DNA of 64,000 nt from Nocardioides sp. ChNu-153 (GCF_030466625.1 NZ_JADEVT010000005.1:124001-188000); one strand, 5' to 3'. Shown: positions 52,741 to 62,018, counted from the first letter of the stretch. Numbers and translations are program-made. Notes: generated from the letters alone by a model not told the origin.

Positions 52741-53349
52741 TCAGGCGCTCTGGATCGCCGAGACGTCGAACTCGAGCTTGACCTTGTCGGAGATGAGGAC
52801 GCCGCCGGTCTCGAGCGCGGCGTTGTAGGTGAGGCCCCAGTCCTTGCGGTTGATGGCGACGCCACCCTCGAAGCCGATGCGCAGGTTGCCGAACGGGTCG
52901 CGCGCCGAGCCGGTCTGCTCGAGCTCGACGGTGACGGACTTCGTGACGTCCTTGATCGTGAGGTCGCCGGTGACCAGCCACGTGTCGGCGTCCTCGCGCT
53001 CGACCTTGGTCGAGACGAAGGTGATGTTCGGGTACTTCTCCGCCTCGAAGAAGTCACCGGTCTGCAGGTGGCCGTCGCGGTCGGCGTTGCCGGTGTCGAT
53101 GCTGGCGGCCTTGATGGTCAGGGCGACCGTCGAGGCGGACGGCGTGGCCGTGTTGATGGTGGCGGTGCCGTCGAACTCCTTGAAGGAGCCGCGGACCGTC
53201 GTCACCATCGCGTGGCGCACGGAGAAGCCGAGACGGGTGTGCGTGACGTCGAGGGCGTAGGAGCCCGCGATGTCCTCCACGGCGGTGGTGGGAGCGTCGA
53301 ACGTCTGCTCGGCCGGGGCCGAGTCCTTGGTGCGGCTGAAGATGCCCAT
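52741..53349 (-). CDS. YceI family lipid-binding protein
   Basis: A 202-residue YceI lipocalin-like beta-barrel protein: GSYALDVTHTRLGFSVRHAMVTTVRGSFKEFDG, DFFEAEKYPNITFVSTKVE and GLTYNAALETGGVLISDKVKLEFD. No signal peptide, so cytoplasmic. Binds polyisoprenoid-type lipids in studied members. GGAGGA before ATG 53349. Confidence 0.9.
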   Translation of the reverse strand: MGIFSRTKDSAPAEQTFDAPTTAVEDIAGSYALDVTHTRLGFSVRHAMVTTVRGSFKEFDGTATINTATPSASTVALTIKAASIDTGNADRDGHLQTGDFFEAEKYPNITFVSTKVEREDADTWLVTGDLTIKDVTKSVTVELEQTGSARDPFGNLRIGFEGGVAINRKDWGLTYNAALETGGVLISDKVKLEFDVSAIQSA

Positions 53350-53369
53350 GATGCTGTCCTCCGAAGTCA

Positions 53370-53383
53370 GTTGAACTTTCAAC
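53370..53383. promoter_or_regulatory. Inverted repeat upstream of the YceI gene
   Basis: GTTGAACTTTCAAC has 5-bp arms GTTGA/TCAAC around ACTT, 20 bp before the YceI start. Resembles MarR-type sites; no regulator is adjacent. Confidence 0.5.
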
Positions 53384-53464
53384 GACGACTGTACGGGTAT
53401 CTACTTGCGCCGTCAACCATCTCGGGGTCGGCGGGGTGGTGACGACACACACCCCGGACGCAGC

Positions 53465-53494
53465 AGAGCCGCCATCCCGGGGGATGGCGGCTCT
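53465..53494. terminator. Hairpin terminator
   Basis: Arms AGAGCCGCCATCCC and its complement GGGATGGCGGCTCT around GG form a near-perfect hairpin, between the stop of the 45-residue gene (53549) and the YceI promoter. Confidence 0.7.
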
Positions 53495-53548
53495 GCGGGG
53501 CTGCCTCGAGGGCGGCGGGGCGCCGGGTGGCGCGTGAGTGCTCGGCTG

Positions 53549-53686
53549 TCAGGCGGCGGCCGGTCGGGCGACGGCCGTCGAGGCCGAGGTCCAACGAGCC
53601 TCCATGCGAGCACGGCCGGACGCGTCGACGACCTTGGTCCAGGTGAGGACGAGGCCGTTGCGGTGGGTCGACGTCGAGTAGAGCAT
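53549..53686 (-). CDS. 45-residue small protein, function unknown
   Basis: A short gene starting at ATG 53686 with a very strong site AGGAGGTG a few bases upstream and a terminator after its stop. The product begins MLYSTSTHRNGLVLTWTKV and ends with an Ala-rich tail (STAVARPAAA). Soluble, basic, no membrane segment. The strong RBS and promoter-terminator spacing make it a probable expressed gene. Confidence 0.62.
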   Translation of the reverse strand: MLYSTSTHRNGLVLTWTKVVDASGRARMEARWTSASTAVARPAAA

Positions 53687-53973
53687 GAGACACCTCCTGT
53701 TCACTTTCCGTTCATCCAAGGTAGCGCACCGTCGGCGGGATCGGTAGTCGGCGCCGCACTTTTCTGCCCCAGATGCGGCGGTCCTGCTCCACCTGGGCCT
53801 GTGGACGGGCCCGGACGAGCCCGTTCCGCTCCACTTGGGGGGCTGCTCGCAAGGTGAACGACGGGTGAATGCGGAACCCTCCGGCCTCCCCTCACGGGGG
53901 TGGTCACCGTCGAGCGCGTCGACCTACGGTGCCGCTCGGGCGCCACCGATCGCCGGCACCCTCGGGAGGAACC

Positions 53974-55026
53974 ATGGCGACCCCACCTGTCCGCACGCCC
54001 GCACGACGTCGTACCCGGGGGTGGGTGGCGCTCCCCGCCGTCCTGGCCGCCGGGCTCGCCCTGGCCGGCCCCGCCGCCCCGGCGCTCGCCGACCCCGTCT
54101 CGGGCTCCACCTCCGTGGGGCCCGCCGCCGGCGGCTCCTACGTCGCGCTGGGCGACTCCTACTCGTCGGGCACGGGAACGCGGGAGTACCTGGCGGACGG
54201 CACCCAGTGCCTCCGCTCCGTGCACGCGTTCCCCTCGCTGCTGGCCTCCGCCGGGGGCTGGGACCTCGACTTCCGCGCGTGCTCCGGCGCCGTCGTCGCC
54301 GACGTGCGCGCCAACCAGCTCACGGCGCTCTCCGCCGCCACCGACCTCGTCACCCTGTCCGTCGGCGGCAACGACGCCGGGTTCACCGACGTCATCACGG
54401 AGTGCGCCCAGCCGGGGTGGATGAGCGACTGCGACGGCGCGATCGACGGCGCCCAGGCCTTCATCGGCGCCACGCTGCCCGCGCGGCTCTCGGGCCTCTA
54501 CGCCGACGTCCGCGCCGCCGCGCCGAACGCCGACGTCGTGGTCGCCGGCTACCCGCGTCTGTTCCAGGGCGAGGACTGCGACGTCCTCACCTTCATCTCG
54601 CCGGCGGAGATGACGCGCCTGAACGCCACCGCCGACCAGCTCGACGCCCGCACCGCCGCGGCCGCCCGGGCCGCCGGGTTCCGCTTCGTCGACCCCACCG
54701 CCGCGTTCACCGGCCACGCCGTCTGCGACGAGCCGGCGTGGCTGAACGGGCTGTCGAACCCCGTGGTCGAGAGCTACCACCCGAACACGCTGGGCCACGC
54801 CCAGGGCTACGTCCCCCTCGTGTCCTCCGCGGCCACCGGCAGCGCGCTGGCCGTCACCCCCGCGGTCGTCGCCGACGCCGAGGCGCACGCGGGCACGTAC
54901 GTCGCGCAGCAGGCGCCGTACGCGGCGTACGACCGCACGATCGCGCCGCGGGTGGTGGAGACGGCGCCCCTCCACGCGGCCCAGCGGGCCATCGCCGACG
55001 GGACGGCCGACCCCGCGCAGGAGTGA
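53974..55026 (+). CDS. Secreted SGNH-hydrolase (GDSL esterase/lipase)
   Basis: A 350-residue secreted esterase. Signal peptide: ARRRTRGWVALPAVLAAGLALAG then AAPALA-DP. Block I is YVALGDSYSSGTG (nucleophile Ser), block III SVGGNDAGF, and block V YHPNTLGHAQGY with the catalytic His. Cysteines in TQCLRS, RACSG, TECAQP, SDCDG and EDCD suggest three disulfides, like Streptomyces-type esterases. CGGGAGGA before ATG 53974. Confidence 0.9.
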   Translation: MATPPVRTPARRRTRGWVALPAVLAAGLALAGPAAPALADPVSGSTSVGPAAGGSYVALGDSYSSGTGTREYLADGTQCLRSVHAFPSLLASAGGWDLDFRACSGAVVADVRANQLTALSAATDLVTLSVGGNDAGFTDVITECAQPGWMSDCDGAIDGAQAFIGATLPARLSGLYADVRAAAPNADVVVAGYPRLFQGEDCDVLTFISPAEMTRLNATADQLDARTAAAARAAGFRFVDPTAAFTGHAVCDEPAWLNGLSNPVVESYHPNTLGHAQGYVPLVSSAATGSALAVTPAVVADAEAHAGTYVAQQAPYAAYDRTIAPRVVETAPLHAAQRAIADGTADPAQE

Positions 55027-55164
55027 GACGGGGGGAGATCCACGTCGCACCGGGAACTTGTGCGACCCCTGTGCACGTTCTTCTCCCTGACGTCGCCGCG
55101 CGGCGGGGTGGCCGACCGGTCGCCCCGCCCTCGTGCACCACCGCAACGCAGAAGGAGTCCGTCC

Positions 55165-56376
55165 ATGGAGGTCACCCCGCTGGTATGGGGCCTCACCATC
55201 GCCGTCATCGCCGGCTTGCTGCTCTTCGACTTCTTCTTCCACGTGCGCAAGGCGCACATCCCCACGTTGAGGGAAGCAGCGATCTGGTCGGCCATCTACG
55301 TCGGCCTGGCGATCGTGTTCGGCTTGTTCGTGCTGTGGAACTGGGGCGGGACGTACGGCGGTGAGTACTTCGCCGGCTACATCACGGAGAAGGCGCTGAG
55401 CGTCGACAACCTGTTCGTGTTCCTGGTGATCATGGCGAGCTTCAAGGTGCCGCGCGAGGACCAGCAGAAGGTGCTGCTCTTCGGCATCGTGTTCGCGCTG
55501 TTCGCGCGCACCGCGTTCATCCTCGTCGGCGCCGCCGCGATCAACCAGTTCAGCTGGGTCTTCTACCTCTTCGGCGCGATCCTGCTCTACACGGCGATCT
55601 CCCTGCTGAAGGAGGACGACGACGAGGGCGGCGAGGAGGCCGACAACTTCGTCATCCGCCTCGCGAAGCGTTTCTTCCACACCTCGGAGCACTACGACGG
55701 CGACAAGCTGTTCACCGTCGTGGACGGCAAGAAGATGCTGACCCCGATGCTGCTCGTCATGGTCGCGATCGGCGGCACGGACCTGCTGTTCGCGCTCGAC
55801 TCGATCCCCGCGATCTTCGGCCTGACGCAGGAGACGTACATCGTCTTCGGTGCCACGGCGTTCTCGCTCATGGGTCTGCGCCAGCTGTACTTCCTCATCG
55901 ACGGCCTGCTCGACCGCCTCGTGTTCCTCTCGTACGGCCTGGCGATCATCCTGGCGTTCATCGGCGTCAAGCTGTTCATCCACGCCCTGCACGAGAACGA
56001 GCTGCCCTTCATCAACGGCGGCGAGCACGTGACCGCCATCCCGGAGGTCAGCATCGCCATGTCGCTGAGCGTCATCCTCGGCGTCCTCGTCGTCACGGTC
56101 ATCGCGTCGCTGCTCAGCCCCAAGGGCAAGGCGGAGTCGACGATCAAGGCGGCCAGGGCGGCGGCCGACCACTACCTCGACGGGACCTACACCCACGACG
56201 TCGACGAGCACGAGCGCCAGTTCGGCATCGTCGTCGCCAAGCAGCAGCAGATCGACGACCTCCCGGAGAAGCACCGCCCCACCCCGGCGGAGCGCGCGGA
56301 GCTCGACGAGCTGTTCGCCCGGGTGCACGCCGCCCGCGGCGGCACGGCCACCGAGGGCGGTCGCACCCGCGACTGA
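55165..56376 (+). CDS. TerC/Alx family integral membrane protein
   Basis: A 403-residue, ~9-helix protein. EYFAGYITEKALSVDNLFVFLVI and TDLLFALDSIPAIFGLTQ carry the conserved acidic residues of the TerC family, associated with metal (Mn) efflux or insertion of metal-loaded exported proteins. A ~70-residue charged cytoplasmic tail follows. AGAAGGAG precedes ATG 55165. Confidence 0.9.
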   Translation: MEVTPLVWGLTIAVIAGLLLFDFFFHVRKAHIPTLREAAIWSAIYVGLAIVFGLFVLWNWGGTYGGEYFAGYITEKALSVDNLFVFLVIMASFKVPREDQQKVLLFGIVFALFARTAFILVGAAAINQFSWVFYLFGAILLYTAISLLKEDDDEGGEEADNFVIRLAKRFFHTSEHYDGDKLFTVVDGKKMLTPMLLVMVAIGGTDLLFALDSIPAIFGLTQETYIVFGATAFSLMGLRQLYFLIDGLLDRLVFLSYGLAIILAFIGVKLFIHALHENELPFINGGEHVTAIPEVSIAMSLSVILGVLVVTVIASLLSPKGKAESTIKAARAAADHYLDGTYTHDVDEHERQFGIVVAKQQQIDDLPEKHRPTPAERAELDELFARVHAARGGTATEGGRTRD

Positions 56377-56424
56377 CCCACGGGCACGCCGGTCACGCAC
56401 CGGTCGCACCACCCGCTCGATCCG

Positions 56425-56456
56425 ACGGCCCCCGGCACCACGCCGGGGGCCGTCGG
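56425..56456 (+). terminator. Hairpin terminator after TerC
   Basis: ACGGCCCCCGGC and GCCGGGGGCCGT form a 12-bp perfect stem around ACCAC. Confidence 0.75.
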
Positions 56457-56577
56457 CGTCCCCGGCCGCACTCCACCCCGGCCGCGCCTGGTCGCGCCCG
56501 GCCACGCACCCGCCGTACGCCGCCGTTGTGCGCAGCGCCCGTTGGCGGCGCTCGGGCCGGGTGGCACGCTGAGGGCC

Positions 56578-58035
56578 ATGAGCGCACTGCCCGACGACCT
56601 GTTCGTCCCCCAGCTCCACATCGGCGGCACCTGGCGTGACGCCGAGGACGGGGCCACCTTCGACGTGCTGGACCCCGCCGACGAGTCGGTTCTCGTGAGC
56701 GTCGCGGACGGCACCGCCGCCGACGCCGTGGCCGCCCTCGACGCGGCGGCCGAGGTCCAGGAGGAGTGGGCCCGCTCGGCGCCCCGCGACCGCGCCGAGA
56801 TCCTGCGGGCCGCCTTCGAGGCCATCACCGCCCGTCGCGACGACTTCGCCCGGCTCATCAGCCTCGAGATGGGCAAGCCGCTGGCCGAGGCCGCGGGCGA
56901 GGTGACGTACGGCGCGGAGTTCCTGCGCTGGTTCTCCGAGGAGGCCGTGCGCATCCACGGGCGCTGGATGAGCGCGCCCGCCGGTGGGTCCCGGCTGCTG
57001 ACGGTGAAGAAGCCGGTCGGTCCGTGCCTGCTCATCACGCCGTGGAACTTCCCGATCGCCATGGCCACCCGCAAGATCGCCCCGGCCATCGCCGCCGGCT
57101 GCACGATGGTCGTCAAGCCCGCCGCGCTGACGCCGCTGACGACGCTGGCCGTGGCGAAGGTCTTCGAGGACGTCGGTCTGCCCGCCGGCGTGCTCAACGT
57201 GGTGACGTCGACGCACTCCGGGGACGTCTCCGAGACGCTGATGGCCGACGAGCGGCTGCGGAAGGTCTCCTTCACGGGGTCCACCCCGGTCGGCAAGGTG
57301 CTGGTGCGGCAGTCGACCGAGCACCTGCAGCGCCTGTCGATGGAGCTGGGTGGCAACGCGCCGTTCCTCGTCTTCGAGGACGCCGACCTCGACGCGGCCG
57401 TCGAGGGCGCCGTGCTGGCCAAGATGCGCAACATGGGCGAGGCCTGCACGGCCGCCAACCGCTTCCTCGTGCACGAGAGCGTCGCCGAGGAGTTCAGCCG
57501 GCGCCTCGCGGAGCGCCTCGGCGCCCTGCGCGTCGGCCGCGGCCAGGACGACGGGGTCGACGTCGGCCCGCTGGTGCAGGCCTCCGCGGTCGAGGACGTG
57601 CACCAGCTCGTCACCGACGCCGTGCACGACGGCGCCCGGGTGCTGGTGGGCGGCGAGGCGCCCGACGGCGCGGGTTACTTCTACCCGCCGACGGTGCTGG
57701 CCGACGTACCCCACGAGTCGGCGATCGTGAACACGGAGATCTTCGGCCCGGTGGCGCCCATCTCGACCTTCACCGACGAGGACGAGGCGGTGCGCCGGGC
57801 CAACGCCACGGAGTACGGCCTCGCCTCGTACGCCTTCACCCGCGACCTCGAGCGCACCATCCGGCTCGCCGAGCGCCTCGAGGCCGGCATGCTCGGCATC
57901 AACACGGGCCTGCTGTCGAACCCCGCCGCCCCCTTCGGCGGCGTCAAGCAGTCGGGCTTCGGCCGCGAGGGCGGCTTCGAGGGCATCGAGGAGTACCTCG
58001 AGACCACGTACGTGGGGATCTCGACCGGGTCGTGA
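56578..58035 (+). CDS. gabD: NAD(P)-dependent succinate-semialdehyde dehydrogenase
   Basis: A 485-residue aldehyde dehydrogenase. LLITPWNFPIAMATRKIAPAIAAG binds cofactor, the catalytic Glu is in SMELGGNAPFLVFEDAD and the catalytic Cys in NMGEACTAANRFLVHE. SFTGSTPVGKVL and the C-terminal GVKQSGFGREGG are SSADH-type features. It oxidises succinate semialdehyde to succinate (GABA degradation). GABA transaminase is not adjacent, so a different aldehyde is possible. Confidence 0.87.
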   Translation: MSALPDDLFVPQLHIGGTWRDAEDGATFDVLDPADESVLVSVADGTAADAVAALDAAAEVQEEWARSAPRDRAEILRAAFEAITARRDDFARLISLEMGKPLAEAAGEVTYGAEFLRWFSEEAVRIHGRWMSAPAGGSRLLTVKKPVGPCLLITPWNFPIAMATRKIAPAIAAGCTMVVKPAALTPLTTLAVAKVFEDVGLPAGVLNVVTSTHSGDVSETLMADERLRKVSFTGSTPVGKVLVRQSTEHLQRLSMELGGNAPFLVFEDADLDAAVEGAVLAKMRNMGEACTAANRFLVHESVAEEFSRRLAERLGALRVGRGQDDGVDVGPLVQASAVEDVHQLVTDAVHDGARVLVGGEAPDGAGYFYPPTVLADVPHESAIVNTEIFGPVAPISTFTDEDEAVRRANATEYGLASYAFTRDLERTIRLAERLEAGMLGINTGLLSNPAAPFGGVKQSGFGREGGFEGIEEYLETTYVGISTGS

Positions 58036-58050
58036 GGCGGGGGTGGGGGG

Positions 58051-58124
58051 TTCCCCGGTGCACCGGGGAACCCGCCACTTCCGGGTGGGAACTTCCCGCC
58101 GGAAGTGGCGGGTTGCGGCTACAA
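58051..58124. terminator. Two hairpins between convergent genes
   Basis: GGTTCCCCGGTGCACCGGGG forms one stem-loop with AACC after it; a second pairs AACCCGCCACTTCCGG with CCGGAAGTGGCGGGTT. Both lie between the dehydrogenase and flavin reductase stops. Confidence 0.6.
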
Positions 58125-58190
58125 CCTTCGCGCCGGGCCGGGCCGCGAGACCGGGTACGGCGCCGCTCGCCGCCGCGCCGCCGCTGCGGG

Positions 58191-59129
58191 TCAGTGACCG
58201 GCGGCGCCGAGCGCGGCCATCTCCTCGCCGAGCAGGTCGGCGCTGCAGGCCGTCGCCGCCATCTGACCGGCCGCCAGCGCATTGACCACGGACGCCATCG
58301 GCATCGGGAAGACCGAGCGGTGGGCGAGGTCGCCCCCGGCGTACACGCCCGTCACGCTGGTGCGGCCCATGTCGTCGATCTCGACGCAGCCGGACGGCAG
58401 CAGCTCGACGCCCAGCTGGGCCGCGAAGGGCGCGGACTGGCGGTAGGTCGGCGCGAGCAGCACGCCCACGGCGTCGATCTCCGAGCCGTCCGACAGCACG
58501 ACGCGCGCGCCGTCACCCCGGCGCTCGAACCGCTCGACCTTCGCCTCGACGACGGCGGCGCCGAGGGCCGCGAAGATCGTGCGGGCCTCGGGGGCCACCT
58601 CGGCGCCGTTCGCGAGCACGGTGATCTCGCCCGCGATGCCGCGCATGAGGCCCACGGCGTGGCTCATCTGCTGGGCCGCGCCGAGCACCACCACGTGGCC
58701 GTCGGCGAACTCGTGGCCGTGGCAGAAGGGGCACTGCGCGGCCACGGTGCCCCACAGGTCGGCGAGCCCGGGCACGTCGGGGAGCTCGTCGGTGAGGCCG
58801 GTGGCCAGCACGACGCGCTTGGCGCGCACGGTGCTCCCGTCGTCGAGCGTCGCGGTGAACCCGCCGACGACGTCGCCCTCGATGGTCCGGACGGTCGCCT
58901 CGCGGACGACGACGTCGTACGCGTCGAGCTGGGCGCGGGCCTGCGCGCGGAACTCGGCCGGCGGCCGGCCGTCGTGGGTCGCGACGTTGTGCATGTGGTC
59001 GACCTGGGCGTTCCGGTAGGTGCCGGAGTCGACCAGGGTGGTGCTGCGGTGGATGCGGCCCAGGGTGAGGGCCGCCTGGAGGCCGGCGGGGCCGCCGCCG
59101 ACGACGAGCGCGTTACGGATCTCGGACAT
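58191..59129 (-). CDS. Thioredoxin-reductase-like FAD/NAD(P)-dependent oxidoreductase
   Basis: A 312-residue two-domain flavoprotein. FAD motif ALVVGGGPAGLQAALTLGR (7-25), active-site CPFC (QCPFCHGHEFADG) and NAD(P) segment VVVLGAAQQMSHAVGL, then GVYAGGDLAH. The CPFC pair supports disulfide reductase activity toward a small redox partner; none is adjacent. Divergent from a MerR regulator. GAAGGAG before ATG 59129. Confidence 0.87.
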   Translation of the reverse strand: MSEIRNALVVGGGPAGLQAALTLGRIHRSTTLVDSGTYRNAQVDHMHNVATHDGRPPAEFRAQARAQLDAYDVVVREATVRTIEGDVVGGFTATLDDGSTVRAKRVVLATGLTDELPDVPGLADLWGTVAAQCPFCHGHEFADGHVVVLGAAQQMSHAVGLMRGIAGEITVLANGAEVAPEARTIFAALGAAVVEAKVERFERRGDGARVVLSDGSEIDAVGVLLAPTYRQSAPFAAQLGVELLPSGCVEIDDMGRTSVTGVYAGGDLAHRSVFPMPMASVVNALAAGQMAATACSADLLGEEMAALGAAGH

Positions 59130-59172
59130 GGTGCTCCTTCTCGGGTCAGGACTTGTGCAGGTCACCAGCGTG

Positions 59173-59196
59173 TGACTTCATGTGAACATGAAGTCA
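59173..59196. promoter_or_regulatory. MerR-type palindromic operator
   Basis: Two perfectly complementary 11-bp arms, TGACTTCATGT and ACATGAAGTCA, flank GA. The dyad sits between the divergent reductase and MerR genes and overlaps both possible MerR start codons, as expected for a leaderless MerR transcript. Confidence 0.8.
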
Positions 59197-59655
59197 AGCC
59201 CGTGGAGCATCGGAGATGTGGCACGCCGTTTCGACATCGGTACCCACGTGCTGCGGTTCTGGGAGGACGAGGGCCTGCTGGTTCCCGAGCGGGACGGTGC
59301 GGGCCGTCGCCGGTACGGCGAGGCCGAGGTCGTGCGGGTGGCCGCCATCGTGCGGAACAAGGCGGCGGGGATGACGCTGGAGCAGATCCGGATCCTGCTC
59401 GACAGCGAGGCCGAGGGCCGCCAGGCCGTGCTGCAGGCGCACCTCGACGACATCGCCGAGCGCATGCGGTCGATGGAGCTGTGGCGCGCCATGACGGAGC
59501 ACGCGCTGCGCTGCCGGGCGCACGACGTGACGAACTGCCCCCGCTACAAGGCGTTCCTCGCCGACCTGCTCGACGACAGCCGGCCGCGCCCCGCGCTGCC
59601 GCCCGAGCCCACGGCGGAGGAGATGGCCGCGCTGGGCCACCCGCCCGCGAGCTGA
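59188..59655 (+). CDS. MerR-family transcriptional regulator
   Basis: A 155-residue regulator. SIGDVARRFDIGTHVLRFWEDEGLLVPERDGAGRRRY is the winged HTH; the linker helix and C-terminal HALRCRAHDVTNCPRYKAFL with three cysteines (RC, NC) suggest thiol or metal sensing. ATG 59188 or GTG 59182 is the start; the operator overlaps both. Probably controls the flavin reductase. Confidence 0.88.
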   Translation: MKSSPWSIGDVARRFDIGTHVLRFWEDEGLLVPERDGAGRRRYGEAEVVRVAAIVRNKAAGMTLEQIRILLDSEAEGRQAVLQAHLDDIAERMRSMELWRAMTEHALRCRAHDVTNCPRYKAFLADLLDDSRPRPALPPEPTAEEMAALGHPPAS

Positions 59656-59807
59656 CACCGGAGCCGCGGGACCGCCGTACCCCCCCGAGACGACCGCGGA
59701 CGTCATGCGGACCGGAGGCCGGGGGCCACCGGACGCATGACGTCCGCGGGGTGCTGCAGTGCAGCGGGGGTGGGCAGGTCGTGCCGGTGGTGCGGGCGGT
59801 ACGGCGC

Positions 59808-61331
59808 CTACTGGCCGGTGGTCTCGCCCGTCACCGTGTCGCCGCGCAGGCCGAGGCCGTCGGCGGCGGAGCCCACGGACCGCTTGATGAGCGCGTCGAG
59901 GTCGAGGCCGGTGGTCGTCCGCAGCATGTTGAGCGTCTCGACCATGTTGGAGGTGACCTGCTTGGGCAGGGCGCCGGCACCGTCGGTCGACACGACGGTG
60001 AGCTGGTCGATCGCGCCGATCGGGGCGGCGACCTCCTTGGCGATCTGCGGCAGCACCTCGATGAGCATCTGCAGCACCGCGGCGTCGTTGTAGTGCGCGA
60101 ACGCCTCGGCGCGCTTGTCCATCGCCTCGGCCTCGGCCTGCCCGACGGCCAGCACCGCGGCCGCCTGGGCCTCGCCCTCGGCGCGGACGGCCTCGGCCTC
60201 CGCCGTACGACGGGAGCGCTCGGCCGCACCGCGCCGCTCGCCCTCGATGGCACCGGCCTCCGCGAGCGCGGCACGCCGGGCCTTCTCGGCCTCACCGGAG
60301 AGCCGGACCTCCTGCGCCTTGGCCTCGGCGGCCGCGATGGTCGACGCCTTGCGGGCGTCGGCGGCGGCGATCTCGGCGGAGCGGCGGGCCTCGGCGTCCT
60401 GCTCGACGCGGTAGCGCTCGGCGTCGGCCGGCTTGCGCACCTTGGTCTCGAGCTCGCGCTCGGTGAGGGCGGCCTGCCGGACGGCGACCTTCTCCTGCTC
60501 GAGCAGGATGGCCTGGTCCTGGTCGGCCTGCGCGAGCGGGCCGGCGGCCGCGGCGCGGGCCTGCGCGGCGTCCGTCTCGATCTTGATCTCGGCCTGGCGC
60601 AGCGCGAGGGCACGCTGCGAGACCGCGATCTCCTCCTCGGCGGCGATACGCGCCTGCTCGGCGGCTCGGCGGGCGTTCGCCTCGGCGATCGAGGCCTCCT
60701 GGCCGATGCGCGCGGCCTCGGGGCGACCGAGGTCCGCCAGGTAGGAGCCGTCGTCGGTCACGTCCTGGATCTGGAACGTGTCGAGGATGAGCCCCTGGCC
60801 GGTCAGGGAGTTCTCCGACTCGTCGGCCACGCGCTGCGCGAAGGCCGCGCGGTCGCGGATGATCTGCTCGACGGTCAGGCCGCCGACGATGGAGCGCAGC
60901 GCGCCGGCGAGCACCTCCTGGGTGAAGGGCTCGATGTCGCCCTGCTGCGACAGGAACCGCTGGGCCGCCAGCCGGATCTGGTCGGCGTTGCCGCCCACCT
61001 TGACGATGGCCACGCCCTCGACGTTGAGCTTGATGCCCTGCCCGGAGACCGCGCCACGGATCTGCACCGAGATGCGCCGCGACGACAGGTCGAGGTTGCC
61101 GAGCTTCTGCACGAACGGGATGACGAAGACGCCGCCGCCCATGACCACCTTCTGGCCGGACAGGTCGGTCGTGAGCTCCCCGGTCTCCGGGTTGATCACC
61201 GCCTTGCCCTTGCGGCCGGTGACGATGAACGCCTCGTTGGGGCCGGCGACCTTGTAGCGGCTGGTGATGAGCAGCACCAGCAGCACGAGCAGGACGACGA
61301 AGCCGATGATCGGGGCCAGGACCGGGTCCAT
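59808..61331 (-). CDS. Flotillin-family SPFH membrane scaffold protein
   Basis: A 507-residue flotillin. N-terminal helix (LAPIIGFVVLLVLLVLLI), SPFH domain (~30-210: YKVAGPNEAFIVTGRKG, GGVFVIPFVQKLGNLDLSS), a long Ala/Glu-rich coiled coil (~215-410) and a C-terminal oligomerisation part. Scaffolds membrane microdomains. It lies downstream of an NfeD-like gene. Confidence 0.9.
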   Translation of the reverse strand: MDPVLAPIIGFVVLLVLLVLLITSRYKVAGPNEAFIVTGRKGKAVINPETGELTTDLSGQKVVMGGGVFVIPFVQKLGNLDLSSRRISVQIRGAVSGQGIKLNVEGVAIVKVGGNADQIRLAAQRFLSQQGDIEPFTQEVLAGALRSIVGGLTVEQIIRDRAAFAQRVADESENSLTGQGLILDTFQIQDVTDDGSYLADLGRPEAARIGQEASIAEANARRAAEQARIAAEEEIAVSQRALALRQAEIKIETDAAQARAAAAGPLAQADQDQAILLEQEKVAVRQAALTERELETKVRKPADAERYRVEQDAEARRSAEIAAADARKASTIAAAEAKAQEVRLSGEAEKARRAALAEAGAIEGERRGAAERSRRTAEAEAVRAEGEAQAAAVLAVGQAEAEAMDKRAEAFAHYNDAAVLQMLIEVLPQIAKEVAAPIGAIDQLTVVSTDGAGALPKQVTSNMVETLNMLRTTTGLDLDALIKRSVGSAADGLGLRGDTVTGETTGQ

Positions 61332-61409
61332 GGTGATGGGCCTTTCGGTGGTGGGCGAGCGGTCACGCGGGGGAGCGGTGGTGCGGGCGGTGCGGGTCGT
61401 GCCGGGGGT

Positions 61410-61907
61410 TCAGGAGAGCTCGTCGTACGTCGCGGCGACGGTGACGGCGGTCGGCGACAGCACGCCGGTGACGTGCACCGCGGTGCCCGCGGGCAGGGCG
61501 CGTTCGGCCTGGGCGTTGTAGCGCAGCACGTGGCCGCCGCGGCGGACGGTGATCGCGCCGTACCCGCCCTCGGGGATGGCCGTCACGACGGTGGCGTCCC
61601 AGCCGACGGCGTCGCGGGCGCCGGGCGTCGCGTCGGTGCCGCCGGTCTTCACGAGCCGGGTGAGCCACGCGGCGAACCACCCGACGACGAGACCCGCGGC
61701 CACCCCGACGAGCGAGGAGGGGAGCTGGCCGAGGCCGGCGGCCTGCGCGATCGCGCCGCCGAAGCCGAGCGCGGAGACGAAGCCACCGAGGGCGGCGGTG
61801 GAGAACCAGTCGCCGGCGAGAGCCTCGATGTCGAACAGGTCGCCGAGGACGAGCGAGACCAGGAGGACGACGGCGCCGCACAGCCCGATCACCAGGAACG
61901 GCGTCAC
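61410..61907 (-). CDS. NfeD-like membrane protein
   Basis: A 165-residue protein. Four hydrophobic segments (FLVIGLCGAVVLLVSLVLG etc.) precede a C-terminal OB-fold (WDATVVTAIPEGGYGAITVRRGG, TAVHVTGVLSPTAVTVA). NfeD proteins partner flotillins. GGAGGAGG before GTG 61907. The coupled order NfeD-flotillin is the family's usual arrangement. Confidence 0.85.
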   Translation of the reverse strand: MTPFLVIGLCGAVVLLVSLVLGDLFDIEALAGDWFSTAALGGFVSALGFGGAIAQAAGLGQLPSSLVGVAAGLVVGWFAAWLTRLVKTGGTDATPGARDAVGWDATVVTAIPEGGYGAITVRRGGHVLRYNAQAERALPAGTAVHVTGVLSPTAVTVAATYDELS

Positions 61908-62018
61908 GGGCGCCTCCTCCAGGTGTCGCGGGCACAGGCTCGATGGGCGGGGCCGCCCCCACCCTCTCACGGCGCGGACCACCGCGCCGCCGATCTCCCG
62001 CGTGCGGGGGAAAACCCG

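Noticed and set aside
55027..55164. yybP-ykoY manganese riboswitch before TerC
   Set aside because: A GGGGGGAGAT-like string occurs, but the conserved paired loops of the motif cannot be found by eye; covariance search (Rfam RF00080) would decide.
53701..57714. 1337-codon minus-strand open frame
   Set aside because: Antisense to the SGNH, TerC and SSADH genes, which all have motifs and RBS.
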